Below, piece after piece: positions 1-13,200 of a stretch of 64,000 nucleotides of DNA. Below the pieces are notes generated by a model. It was not told the DNA's origin and ran no database searches. It saw only the letters and a program-made list of their open reading frames with translations. Position 1 is the first letter of the stretch. The number at the start of each line of letters is the position of its first letter. Source of the DNA: Augochlora pura (taxonomy: Eukaryota > Arthropoda > Insecta > Hymenoptera > Halictidae). Both the position numbers and the translations under genes were made by a program. The stretch lies in contig NC_135777.1 of the NCBI RefSeq assembly GCF_028453695.1, positions 18,651,714 through 18,715,713 of the forward strand. The letters are read 5' to 3'.

Positions 1-318
1 ATGGGACTCCGCGATGAATCGAGTTTTCTCTGACAAATGTCGTCTCGAACGATCGTCGATCTCTGCGCCGCGAGTTGGACAATCTTCGTTCAAAGTTATG
101 TTAAGCGACCGTACAAGTTAACGCGAATTCTTGTCAAATATATTTAATATAATATCAAATGTAATATCAAATATAATATCAAATATAATAGCTCCAATTT
201 TATTTAAAGTCGCATAAAACTATTTCTGTATTTTAGAGAATAGATTTCAGTGGACAGTACAATTAAAAAATACATTTTCTCACATATTTTAGTTTTCTTC
301 AATCGACTATTAATTAAA
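1..318. other. Downstream flank of the candidate last exon
   Basis: This stretch is AT-rich, with a short run of repeated ataatatcaaat units at about 135-190. If the stop at 319-321 is used, it is 3' UTR. The first ~95 bases are GC-richer and open in two minus-strand frames, so another exon could lie there, but nothing is recognisable. Confidence 0.3.
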
Positions 319-412
319 TTAAGGATCGTCCAACTCCGGTGCATCGACGAAAGTGTCGTTCGGCCACGAAACCGTGGAACCTCGACGCGTTCGTTTCAAA
401 CAGCGTGTTAAT
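319..412 (-). CDS. Candidate Khc-73 terminal exon with stop codon
   Basis: A strong acceptor (cctcactttctccag) on the minus strand opens 30 codons and TAA. The peptide is basic, then acidic (RGSTVSWPNDTFVDAPELDD), and looks like a genuine protein end. It continues in frame from the candidate exon 1039-899. It lacks the CAP-Gly domain expected at the KIF13 C-terminus, so it would be an alternative tail. Assignment to Khc-73 rests on strand, proximity and phase only. Confidence 0.4.
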
Positions 413-898
413 CTGGAGAAAGTGAGGTACCGTGTTTTCGATGTCTTTTCCAAAACATAGCTTTTCAGTGTACGGAATCGAATACACCATGATCCATGAG
501 TGTGCTAAGCAGCCGAAGAATTAAAAAAGAAATGATAGTAAACTACGGTATCGCGTGCGTTCCCTTTCTCGACAATCGCAATGAAAGGTGTCTCTCGAGG
601 TGGAGGGTGGGGGGATGATGTTGCAGATGAAACATCGAGAGAAAAATGTTTGAACGATGTCGGTAGAATGGGGGGGTTAGGGTTGTGATTCTGGTTCTGA
701 ACATTGCCAATATATCATAAATAATAGTAATAATAATAACAATAATAATAGTAATAATAATAATAATGCCGACACACCGAGGCAAACGGGTTAACTAAAC
801 AACAGACAGACTCAACCACTCACGAGACATATGTATATACTAATCATCGTCATTGCCTGTACGGCGTCAATTAAATATCAATCAAGACTCCATTTTAC
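413..898. other. Intervening sequence between the candidate 3' exons
   Basis: This would be an intron of 486 bp (GTAAAA...CTCCAG) if the two candidate exons are real. It holds an imperfect AAT trinucleotide microsatellite at about 716-767. No other feature was seen. Confidence 0.35.
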
Positions 899-1039
899 CT
901 GAGTTCAGAATGGAGCCTTGCGTGGGCCGAAATAGTTGTAGAAGTAGTAGACGTAGTGTTAAACAGAGGAACAGATAAGTTGCATACATTGATTAGTCCA
1001 AGAGAAAACAACGCTCGGTCAATTTTGCTACGGGACTCG
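899..1039 (-). CDS. Candidate Khc-73 tail exon (alternative C-terminus)
   Basis: Read on the minus strand, a plausible acceptor (cccctcgaaaacttag) opens 46 whole codons with a codon split at each end, closing at CTCAG|GTAAAA. The product is Ser/Thr-rich and helical at first (ESRSKIDRALFSLGLINVCN). Its phase-2 exit joins exactly, as an Arg codon, to the terminal exon at 412-319. Its phase-2 entry does not fit the phase-1 exit of the exon ending at 4119, so an intermediate exon or another acceptor is needed. No family motif is recognised. Confidence 0.35.
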
Positions 1040-4000
1040 CTAAGTTTTCGAGGGGATGGCGGATCGCAGTTTATCGAAACCACACGATGCCACCAGGATT
1101 TCGTTTAAAAGGAACCTGTTCGCGATAGCAATCACTTCGGCCAAATGCACACATATACACTTCGCCGTACTTCTAAACATTCTACTATTAAAAAGTACTT
1201 TGCAATTTAAATTATAACAGCTACTAATTTTGAAGTATTTAATGAAAATTTGTAGTTTTTCTTCTTGTTAGAAATTATTGATTGGAGAATAAAATTATAA
1301 GAATTATACGCGTATGATGTTAGCTAAAAAGAAACTGCATTTATTCAACGATAAAAGCGTTTCCAACTTTTACTAAATATTTCAATGCATAATATTTATT
1401 ACAAAAATGCTTCATTAATCATAGGAAAAATAATCATACGAATTAAAGATATAATATTTTTACAGAATAATTGTTCTGTCACGAGTTTGTGACAGAGAAT
1501 GAGCATTGAGCATGACAAAAACGAACATTATTTTTCTCGAAGCACAGTTCCGTAAATTGCTATCCGAAACGGTTCCTTTTAATCGAGATCCCCCGGCCAC
1601 CGTGTTCCCCGAACTCTACAGTTCGCCGCCCCCTCAAGTTTCATTAGAGACAGCTTCATTTACTGCATTATAAGTGGTGGAGCTTAAGTGTCGCTGCTAA
1701 AACGCTAGGCGGATCTGAGAAACTGGGTATCGTACCATGCTCAACTCTCCTCGTGCCACGGCGTTACGTGGCCACGATGCTCTAGGAAGCTGTACGGTTC
1801 GCTTGCTTGTTATGTTCGTTTAGTTATTCGTTTAACGGTACGGAGAAACTGTGCGAAAAAGTTGAACATAGCGGTGGTGACATAACAATATGATAGAAGC
1901 TGTAAATAGAATAATACGAAGTTCCAGTGTCGTGGTAGTTGCTAACAGGGGTAGATCGATATTACCAAACATTTTTAAGGACAGTGAGAGAATGTTGATC
2001 GTGTCTGTTCTAAGTGACGATTGTTTTCCTCCGTACTGTCTCGCGGATCTACCGGTCGTTGCAAATCTTTCCTAGATCAAAGGTAATTTAACAATAAACG
2101 TTGTTCGATTCGTACGAAGTACAGATATCGCTATAGGAAGAAGAATGCTTGGAGAATCGTACGATTTAATCGACGTCGAATAGCATCGGTTGCCGAGACA
2201 GTAGAGAGGGAAACGCTAATGAAGGATGACATGAATCGTAATCGAAACGAGGTAAGAAAAAAAAATGGGTGAAACGAGAGAACAAGAGATGAAGTATGGT
2301 TCTCTTCGAATATAGAACGAAAATAATGAACATATCCAATACCAAAATCGTAAAAGTGACTATCATGGCAAGGTGATAATATATAATATTATATATAATA
2401 TCAAAAAACACTGCATAAGCCACATTTCAGAAACGGATCATAGATTCCTCGGTCGAATGTTATCGAAGAAAGCGGAATAAAGGCAAAGTGAATGTGATAT
2501 ATATATAATACCGTAAAAACCGTTTATATATATATAGTATATATAAATGTTTCATCTAAGGGCTAAGGTTTGTCGAACACAGTGCCATTAAGATTGATCA
2601 AAAAAGCGTTCGTTTGAATATAATTCAATCGGTAATCGAAAGCGAACTAAGATGGTTGCATCCATTAGAACAAAGTGATATGAACTCGCACAAAAAACTT
2701 GTGAGGATTCCAAAGAAAATAATGGAGAAAAATATCGAGAGAAAAATCGGAGGAAACAATAGTAATCGAAACGTAAAAGATCGGATCTTCGGTTAAAGTT
2801 CGCGGGTGACGTAGCAATCCATTTAGCAACAAATTTCTGCGCCGGTAGCAAGCTCTGCGTCGTAACAGAGAGCGAACGGTGTCGCCGCAGCGCAACAACT
2901 ATACGTAACAGGAACAAGAACGTGGAACGAAACGAATACAAAAAAAAAAGAAAGAAAAGTATCATCGAACAAAAACATCTCTGACAAAAATCAAAGGAAA
3001 AAAAAACGGTGAACTGTCTCGCTAGGTTCGCTAATATGTATTCAACGTCATGGCCAAAAATCGTAATGCTTGCAGAGCGTATCAAAAAGAGAAACGGAAA
3101 AACGAAAAACAGGAAACGAAAATAGTGAAAAAGAAGAAGTATTAATTCCCTCTTGCGGGGAAAGTCGTCAGAATTACCTTTTTGTTGGCGTACTTATGGT
3201 AGTACCAGTTGGATATTGTTAAAAGAAGTTATTATGAACAACAGTAACAGTGTTAATACCATGTTTGCCAGAAACGATTCGAGAAATTAAGATGTACAAT
3301 AATAATAAATATGCTATCGTAATATGTTAATTTGCAATCGAGACGATACAGTTCGATCAAATGGATTACTACAAAACGAATAGTCAACTAATGGATGATA
3401 GAATGACATGTATGAGTGAATCTCGTGTTGAACAATTGAAAAATAAAATACTTCGGTTTTCAGAATCGATCGATTTCTTTTTCTCTTTTAGCTGATTTTT
3501 TTTCTCTTCTTTTTGTGCACCGATTGGATTTCGATCTCGGATCATCTATGATTTCGTAAGCGACATTCTACCATAAACTTTTTATCTGATCGTTGAAATG
3601 TACAGGCTGTCTTGTAATTGGACCAACAAAATTATCCTCAGATTACACTAACAAGTAGAACAAGTAAATCACAGTCATAAACCGCATTCAATTCAATACT
3701 AATTTTATATTAACTTTTATCTTGATAAAACGTTATTTATTATGCCATGAATTATAAGACAACCTGCGTATAAATATAAAACTGTAATATGTACAATGAC
3801 TCACAAGGATATTCGTACAAGACGAAATTTATTCAATTCAACTTCAATAATCTTATCATAGTATTACAAAATTCAAGTAAAGATTTCGGACAAGAAAATT
3901 TATTAAGAACTTTACTTGACGTGCAAACATTCCACGCAGAAACACTATCGAGAGATCAATAAAATCGAGTTGAATCAATTTGTTTTTCGAATAGGAACAC

Positions 4001-4118
4001 TTCTGTGAGCCACTGTTGGTGATCAGAGCGATTAGGAAATCATAGAACGGTAACATTGATGAGTTCGGCGTTACGAAGTCTCTAATAGGAAGATTAGTTG
4101 AGTTTGGAGTGTGCTTAC
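1040..4118. other. Uncertain 3' region of Khc-73
   Basis: This 3-kb stretch follows the last firm exon. Scanning the minus strand for a CAP-Gly domain (GKNDG-type motif) found none. It contains a TA-rich microsatellite (about 2495-2547), a short inverted-repeat element (3601-3770) and a possible short exon at 3218-3178. It is probably intron and/or 3' UTR. Confidence 0.4.
3601..3770. mobile_element. Small inverted-repeat element (MITE-like, mariner-type ends)
   Basis: The left end TACAGGCTGTCTTGTAATTGG is mirrored by the reverse complement of the right end (CGCAGGTTGTCTTATAATTC), with only a few mismatches over ~20 bases. The element is about 170 bp, AT-rich and noncoding. Ends of the form CAGG-TGTC are common in Tc1/mariner-derived MITEs of insects. 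Confidence 0.5.
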
Positions 4119-4287
4119 CGATTCCAAATGGTTTAGATGGGGTGGTCACGAAGTTTTCGTCGTTTCTTGTGTGGCCAGTAGATGCGCGACGAGGGTGCAG
4201 CATTCCGTTTAACTCGCTGTTGAGATCCGTCACACTTTCGGATCGAGTGACGTTTAGTGAGTCCATTGAGGTGTCGGATCTCATGAT
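4119..4287 (-). CDS. Khc-73: Khc-73 exon: Ser/Thr-rich tail
   Basis: The acceptor is gatgcttacag and the donor ATC G|GTAAGC (strong consensus); phase is 0 in and 1 out. It encodes IMRSDTSMDSLNVTRSESVT, a Ser-rich, probably phosphorylated and disordered tail, ending near TPSKPFGI. The frame stays open beyond the donor for about 85 more codons, so an intron-retaining extension cannot be excluded. The expected next exon (phase 1, leading to CAP-Gly) was not identified. Confidence 0.88.
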
Positions 4288-7200
4288 CTGTAAGCATCGA
4301 TGACGTATAATACATTCAATAAACTTGTATCAGACGCATTCTCCACTGAACGTCCATTTTAAAGTAGAAGTAATAGTGGAGAAGATGAAAAGTGAAGATT
4401 TTGGGAACGTTATGGAATTTATCTAAAAACAATTATCTAAAAATTCTACTAAAAATGATCTCAAACAGAATTCGATCAAATGAGTAATGTCGCTGATGAT
4501 CTATGTACAGCGCAAGTTAGTGGCGCAAATTATGATTAAAATAATCTAACTGTATACAGATTTATATAATGAGTTCGATGATAATTTAAACAAGGTAAAA
4601 ATTAGTTCCAACAGCATTGAATGGTAGAGTAATTGTTATAAAAATAAAATAAAAATCAGCGTCAAAAGAAAAGCAAAATTTCAGAGAAAGTCTGTAACAA
4701 AATAAAAGGAGAAAACGGAAAAAAATGAAATTAAACGAAAAGCATACAGTGCGTCCAAGACGTCGGAGGGGCAGTAGTACCTGCGAGAAGTTGGGCACGC
4801 TTGCAGTCTTGCGCATTAGTGGTTGACCTTGTGCTTGCAGCAACTCTTTTACCGCAACGTTTTGCCGTAATCGGTCTAGAGTTAGGATACTTTCCACCGC
4901 CGAGACACCGCGCGTATATTTTTCTAAATAAAAATACGTCACGTGAGTATCAATAACGAAAACTAGCTGGCTTGTTCTTAAATGTATAATTTCAGAATCT
5001 ATAGATTATTTAGCAGACTCACCGATGTACGTTTCTCCATCGCACAAACTGTTGTCCTCTCCGCTGGCAGCAATCTGTGCCAAACTCTCGCGATCTTCCA
5101 GCTCCTCGCTAGCCTTTGGTATATTAGACACTACCTCGTAGGTGACGCCGGTTTGGGTCTCACAGTCGGTGCCGACGATTTTCTTGAACAGTCTGTCCCT
5201 GATGCTCTGCCTCTTGTAGATGTTGAGGTTCAGTCGTTTACGCAGCACGAGGTCCATCGGCGCCGGATGCGACAGCCTGACTGTCGTCTTTACGATCAAG
5301 AACACTCTCTCGTTCGCTGCAAAAACATTTTTAATCAAGACTTTCCATATTCTTATAAAACAACACCATCCTAGTTTGCCTAAGTAAAGATTATAATCAA
5401 AGTCAGACAAAATTATGTTATCTGAGAGTTACAATTTCATAGCTTCAACTAGTCTGCGCCTTCCACTTCAGTTTTAGCGTTGGTTCCTTTATCGAATCTA
5501 ATCTAAATAGTTAAAAGTTTAACCAGACTGCTAAAAAGTTAAAATCTACAGATTACAGCTAGTCCCACGTCAGAAACCAATACCAGACTTCACTGAAGAT
5601 AGTAGACTCACCATCTGTGACTTTGTTCAGGTGTATATTGTCGTGTATACTAGAGTCCCAAGCAGCGATGGCACAAACATCTTTCTCAACGCGTCGAATG
5701 ATTGGTAGATTGTAGAATTTGTTGCCGTGTTCCTTCGGTAAGATGGAGTTCAATCCAGTGACAGAAACTTCTTCCCCAGACTGGTGGGTTGAGAGATCAT
5801 CGGCGTTGAGATCAAGGAACAGTACAGGTATGTGCGGTTCCATGCCTGGTGGAGGGTTCCAGTCAGCAGGTGCGCCAGGTATGCCTGATCCTGCCGCGGG
5901 AACCAAAACTGCATTCCGTTCTTCCGTCAAACTGACCCATTGATCCACCAGGCTCTGTTCACGTTCTATGTCTTGTTCTGTTTTGTCTGTGATAGATGAG
6001 AGATCAATGTTAGTTGTATCGCCACCATAGTATTGTACCACAATCTTCTAGGAGTTTCATATTATTCAGTAATCTATTCATTAGTTACCACGCGATTGAC
6101 CCCTGTACCTTGTTTATTAATAAGCTTCTGTATCTGCTGGTCCAAGTACTGTCTCCTCCTCATCAAGGCTTCGCTCCATTTTTCTCTGAGTATGCTCAAG
6201 TCCTCATCCTGATAACTGTCCAATGGAATCTGAAGGCGATTCCTGACCGACACACTACCGACTGCCACGTTTAATATCGATTGACAAATGATCGGCAGTG
6301 TTCCAGAGTTTTGTACTGGTTTCACGCGAACTTGTATTCGCCGTTGCTGACCCTGTCGCAGCTGATAAATGCCGCCTGCGGAAAACGCTGAGTTCGCGTC
6401 GCTAGAGGAACCTATGACAATTCGAATTATTCGAATTATTCAAATTATTAACACACACACATATATTTATATATAATATAATATTTATTTATTATATATT
6501 GAATAAAATGTAGGGAATGCAAATTTATTAGAAATTTACACACCTGTCCACGTGTTTCGTTTTACGGATACTTCGACAGGCGCGTACTCCCCTTGTTCGT
6601 TCAGTTCTTGGATCTCGACCCAAAGCTCGATCTTCCGCGTCAATTCAGACCAACGATCAGCCAAGGATCTAGCTTTGGCTAGCTGTTGCTCTACCTCCCA
6701 CCCTGGTTTGCTCCGGGAGAAGCCTGCGCTTCGGTGGCCCCAGACTTCTATACTCAAGGCACCCTCTGCATATTGAAAAGCATAAAGCATTGTCACATTG
6801 TCTCCATTGTTAGACTGTGAAAGCCTAGTGTATCCTATGCCTATTCAATGAGATTAGTAACATCACAGTTTAACAAGAAGGATGTTCACAATATTACTAC
6901 GCCTTAACAGAGAAGATTGCTCTAAAAACTAAAATCTATCTAATCTAAATTATTTCTAAAATTATAAATAACAATAGATTGCTAAAATCAAGGTGCAAAC
7001 TGTGAAACTAACGATGCACTTGAAGGATTGCTTTACCAGAACAGTGTTCCATGAACTCCTCCGTAACGGGCACAACAAAGTCATTCGTGTGGTTGAACTT
7101 GAACGCCAATGAGTCCCGCTGTCCGGCCTGGCAGTTCGAGTTCAGTTGCTCCGAGTTGTCCACCGCCGGGACCACGATTGGCTCCGGGTGTCCACAGAAC

Positions 7201-10200
7201 ATGTACTGGCAGAACACGTAGTGGCTCAACGACAGCGGCAAACCGGTCGCTTGTTTGATTGTGACGCGACAAGTGATGTGACTCGACCCGGAATAGTCCT
7301 CGGGCTCGGACGAAGTCGAATCGGCCGAGGACTCCGAGGCTGCCTCGCACATCCGATCCTGAGGAAAATGACCGGATATACGGCTGATCTCGATCTGCAG
7401 TCGTCCAGCGACTTCTCCCTGTTGGCTGATGATTGGCGTGTGATAGTCTAACCGGACGTCGTGGAACAGGACCTCTAAGAATATGTTCGCCACTCCGATC
7501 AGATTGTGGTTCTCCTGGGACTCGTAAAACGGATCCTGCGTCTTCCCCGGTACTTCGTCCTGAGTGAAAGGAAAGATCAGGTTTGTTTCTGAAGACGAGA
7601 GATGAGGTGAAAAAGAAGATGGAAATATTCTTGGATCTTAGATATTTAAAAAAAAATAGGAGTTCTTATTTTTATCAGCATGATATAATAGCTGAAATAA
7701 TTTTGTATTACACTGAATATGGTTTATGATTAAATTTAATAAATAATATGATTGAATTGATTTTTTAGTAGTTGCTTAAGGCTAAGTACTTGCCTTCATG
7801 GCAGGTAATCGTTGACAATTATTCGGATCTTTCCAGTCCTCGTACATTTCTCTCATGTCGACCAATTTGTTCCCTAGTTTTTCCATCGACCACACCTGGC
7901 TGCCCATGTTTGTCCTTTTGACTAAGATCGCGGGCTCGCTGACGAACGCGCCCCGCTGGAAAAATACACTCTGCTTACCGAAGAGTGCGAAAGCAGAACA
8001 AGCACAAATAAATAAATACAACGAAAGCCAACTGAAAGTACAGGAAATTATAAAAAAAAATTAAAGCAATTGAACTAAACAAAACTCGCCACAGAATTTG
8101 ATAAAGAACTGTACTGACAAAAGAACTACGAATTTCCTCCGATCACATCGTAGATTTTTAAATTTTTCTGTAAAATGTTCTCAAATCAGGATAAAGTTAA
8201 AATACTTAATCTCTTCTAAATCTTCTAAACTCTGTAATCCCTTAGAAACTATAAAAGCTTTCATTAAACAGAACGCAACTTAAGCAATTAATTCATACTA
8301 ATTACAGTGCACAAAGTCTGCAATCTAAATTGTACAAGTGGAAACAATTAGGATACATAAAATAGCTATACAAATACAAAATCAACGATTTACATACAAC
8401 TAATCTAATTCATCTACTATTGTAATATCTTAATGGATATAGCGCTTTCACTGTTCCGACTGCACTCTGGCGAACTGAACAATACCTTTCTGTTCGGACT
8501 CAAATTGTTCGGCGGTATTTGCAGGGTCACACTAAATTTCGTCTGCTTGCCCATTTCCTCCGCCAGGAAGTTCGCCTCCTGCACCAGGGAGTTGGCTTTC
8601 AAAATGTCCGCCTTTAATTGACCTAAGCTCCTCTTGAACATCTCGTCCCTCTCCTGGGCCCACTTTTCGACGCGCATCTGCGTGGTCGGCGTGCAGGCCG
8701 GCAACTTGCCGCTTTGACTGCCTCTTAGAGGATCGTAGGGTACATACGGTGAATACGGTGTCGACGGCGACAAGATATTGCGTAGCTGCTGGAACTGCCT
8801 CTCGTATTCTTGCCTCTGCTTCTCCAGCGCGACCTTTTGATCAATGAAAAGCCCTTGTTAACAATCAGCCTATTGAATGCCGACTATGGTGCCCGAGTGA
8901 TTTGAGGCCAACATGTACAGTTCACTAATACTAATTCATTGTCGCACGAATCTCGAACTTCTCAAATTGTGCCAACACAATAATGGCTATGCCAGCTCGA
9001 GTTGGGGGTGCATTACTGATTTGTTGTTGTTTACACGTTGCGCGAACTAACATTGTTACGACACCGTAAGTGGAGCATTAATATGCCATTTTCATTTAAG
9101 CAAGCAAAGTATGTGTGACCTTTGTCACAAAATATTCATAAAAATAGGGCAATTTGTATGGTATTGTCGGTAATAGGAATATAAAAGACCAATTATAGAA
9201 ACACTATTGAGTGACATGTTTTTGCCAAAAATAGGCTACATATTTATGAAGTTCAAGTGGGTTATCTTGCACGTGGCAAAATAATGTTTTTAATCCTTGA
9301 TCCTTAGAAACTGTGTTACACCGAGGACAGTCTTAGACATATTCCTTCAAAAAATGATAAAGAAATTAATGAAAATTGAAAAGAATAAAGAACAACTCCC
9401 AGACGCCTTTCGGGACCCTTCCGGTGGCCACACCTGTTTGTCCTCCTCGTGTTGTTTCTCTAATCTCGCGATAGCCCTCTGTATCGGATCGTTCGACAGC
9501 TCGTTAAGCATCAGCTCTTCCCTCGCGAAGTTGTAATCGATATTCTGCGCGGGTGTCTGCGGCTCGCTGTTGATCGCTGCGGACGAAAGACGCACGGTTA
9601 TATTCCTCGGGAGATGATCAGCCCCCGCCAAGTAATTCCTTAAAATCGTAACCGGAGGCCTCGGCACAGACTCGATCGTACCTGTTGCGCTCCTGGGACA
9701 GTTAACTCGGAAGAAATGATGATTTCCCCAGACGATCCTGTCGCCGTGCAACAACGGCGTTTTTTCGACGACCTGTGTGCCGTTTACGAAACACCTAGCA
9801 CCGTTCAACGGCGTCATGTACAGCCCGGACTCTTCTATCGTGATCACGCAGTGCTCAGGGAGGATACCCAAACCGTGCAGCTGGATGTCCTGGTCCAGTT
9901 TCGCGGATCGACCGCCTACCAGTGTCCTTTCCTAATTTTTCACATAAAGGAGCATCTTTTAGTTTATTATTATCATTAATAATACTAATAAATTATTAAC
10001 AGTTTGCGTTTTTGACAAGGAAAAAGTTTGTGGAATCTCTAGTACTCGCAATCATTAAAATTTGGATTGTGGAAAAGAACAGAATGGAACTTCGGACGTG
10101 TCATGGTGTACTGGACGTTTTACCAAATATTGGACAAAGTTTGTGAACAGAAGATCTGTAGACTGAACAGTAGGGTACCTTCAGGTAATACACCAGCAAC

Positions 10201-13200
10201 TCGTTCAAGCTGGGATCGTCGTTAAGGTTCACAAGATAGTACTTGTTCTTCTCGACTTGTATACCAGAAGCCTGCACGCTGATCCCCATTTTCTCCAAGG
10301 CTTGCTGCCTTTCGTGTTGCAGCTTCTCAGTCTTCACCAGCTTCTCCTCCCACGTCTGCGACATCTCCTTCATCAGTCGTTCCGACTGCGACAGCTTCTC
10401 CGTTATGTCTGTGCGTTGTTGACCCACTATCGACCCTTGTCCCTGCAGACACAGCAGGAGAATTGCAGGATTAGTCGAAGAAACTAATTCTCCTGCGGTC
10501 GCCAGGCTACTAGCTTCCACCCCTCCTTTAATTAATTTACCAAGCCGAGAAGAAAATAGGTCCATTCGTTGTTCTATCCTATTTAGATCCGTCTTATTCG
10601 AAATCGTTAAACTTATATACAGTTTGATCTTTAAGGGGGTGTTTTGGCTTAAAATTTTTAAAAAGTAATTCGTCTTTTCATTTTCAATAAAATAGAAGCA
10701 TCTTAGAAGTTGTGTGCAGAGCGATATTGTTAATTCGTAGGATTACTTGGAAAATATTTTTAAAATGTTTCCACGATATCGCGAGTTTTAGTTGAAAAGT
10801 TGCAATGGCATCTTGATAAAATGTTTGCAGATAGTCAAGATTGCGATACTATTTTGGATAAACCACAGATCGATATTAGAGAAAATGATTCCTCATTCTT
10901 TCGTGGAAACAGTGAACACAATTCTTGTAAAACACTCTCAACTTTTAATTCGAATGCGTGTTTAATAGTTTCGCGAAAGAAATCACAGACATTTTTTTCT
11001 CTTCTATCCGAGCCAGAATATTCTCTTCAAGCCAGTACAACAATTAAAACTTGCCCGACTATAAATGTTCGACTAAAATGAAAAGTTCCCGCAGCCTTCT
11101 GATGAATGATGACCGAACACCTGATACTCCTGTCCATTATAGACGAAACTTTATCAATTAATATTTATCAGACTTCATTACTAAAGTTTCTAACTTTAAC
11201 GCTTCGTCACGGCTGATTCAGTTGCACCAACTTCTTTCCCTCGAGCTCCGAATCTCTATGAATTCAAATTTCTATGATCTTATTGTTGAAACGAGGAACT
11301 TCTTCCTCCAATTACGGACTTCGTTCAGTTTGAAAGAAAAATATCGTGCTCCTGCATTAAATCTCGAGAGAATTTGAAGCGTCTACGGAAGCCGTGTTAT
11401 AAAAATAATAAAATTCAATTTTTTTAAGATTTGGTATCCGATACCCATTTTCCACGAGAACACCTGCGATTTCAATAACAGCGGAACCAAGAATTTATTG
11501 AGTCGTTGATCACGGAAACTTTTTTATAATTTCAATAACAGCAAAGCAAAAGACCTTGTCGAGTTATTTTCTATTAAATCACTTCTATCGTTTCAATAAA
11601 AATTGTTTTCCACAAAAGCACCTCTATAGTTTCAGTAACAGCGAATTTGAAAGTTTGAAATCCGTCGGTGTCCACGTATTATCATTCGAACTTCAGGCGA
11701 ACGCAACAGCGAGTCGGTAGTTATTTTCTAAGACCCCTTATCGCGGCGTTCGGCGTCGTTCCTCGTGACCGAATTTCATCTTTATTTACAGAAGATAAAA
11801 GTTTTTAGCGGCGGGAGAGTAATCTGAATAAGATTCGGCACGGAACCGAGGCCGCCGCAATGCGAGGTTGCACAAAGTCAACGATCCAGTGTTTACAGAG
11901 AGGAGCTAGAATCGTCTTACAGTAGCGTGTAGCAGCATCTCCTTCAGCGTTTCCACCTCCTGCCTCAGCTCCCGAATAATTCTTGCGTTCGGGTCTTCGT
12001 TGACCACCGCGTGATTAACGATCCTCTTCGCTCTGTCCGCGTATCGGAGGGTGGAAAGCGTTTCCTCGTAATTGTCCGCCGCCGGTGATATAGTGGCCAC
12101 CATTACAGTTTTACTGTTGCCGCCAAGGTTATCCTAAAACCGAACAACAATATTTTCACACGTTGGAACCGCGAACGAGACAACCGCCATTAATCCGTCC
12201 ATTCGATTTTATCGGCGGTTAGTCAAAAATAACAATTAATTTGAACAAATTGAAACGGGACTCGAGTTTCACGCGTTTTAAACACGATTGCCAATGTTAC
12301 TGTTCGATTACTTCCGGTCGTATCGGCTTCACTATGGACATCAAGCATAGATAAAATTTATAATTAGTCGAATTAACATTAATTTGATTGATAAAGCTCT
12401 TTTCGTTTTTACCACGCAATACAATATTACAGGAGTTAATTAAAAGGATATATATCAAGGATTAAAAATACAAATTAATATCTAAAATTTTAGCTTCTAA
12501 TGCAAATGGAGATTAACAATAATACAAAATATTATATTCGAATTTTATAAGCATAGAAAAAATTACGTCCAACGAGAGACGCGAAGTTTGAATATCGGAG
12601 AGTCCAGATTTGAGATTCGCGGGCTTCGCGCATTAAATATTTGAAAGTTTAGAAATTTAAGCGTCGAGATGTAAAGTTCTTGATGGAGGAAGTTAGAAAC
12701 AGTTTTACGGGAGTTTTAAATTAAAGCTAGATAAGTGTTTTAATGGTTCTACGGCGGAGTAAGAATTTTTGGGGTATATACGTACCTTCAGGAGCCACGT
12801 TAAAACGGAGTCTCTGTACGGCACGAATTTGTCCTTATTCTTATTGCTTCCGGAATTCTGATCCGCCAGCTTCGAAATGACTAGACCCAACGTCGTTAGG
12901 GATCTGCAAATATTTGTTCCCCCGTGTATCCCGCGATCGATCACCAACAGACTCCTTCAAAACGAACCGAACATCCGCAAACATTCCTCGCGCAACAACT
13001 AAGTTTCCCACGGAGTTCATAAGACATCCGGTTATCCGTGTGCAACCCAGTCTCCCATCGCCGAATTTACGGAAACGCTTTATATTGGTTTTTGATGCGG
13101 CGTTCCCTCGAATTTTTGCTACGCAATCCGCGGATGACGCGTCATATAAAACAATTATTTAACGGATGTGAGATTGTGTTTTGAAGTAATCTGAATTATT

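Noticed and set aside
2588..3085. 165-codon minus-strand open frame
   Set aside because: Phe/Leu/Ser-rich and low-complexity, the mirror of A-rich plus-strand sequence. It has no family motif and no fitting splice sites with the kinesin frame.
4081..4118. Very short intron (GTAAGC...CTATTAG) after the exon ending at 4119
   Set aside because: It would be only about 37 bases, below the size insects splice, and the joined frame hits a stop almost at once.
7794..7797. GT donor (A|GTACTT) instead of the GC donor
   Set aside because: Joining it to the acceptor at 7559 shifts the frame and destroys the conserved DPFYESQENH block.
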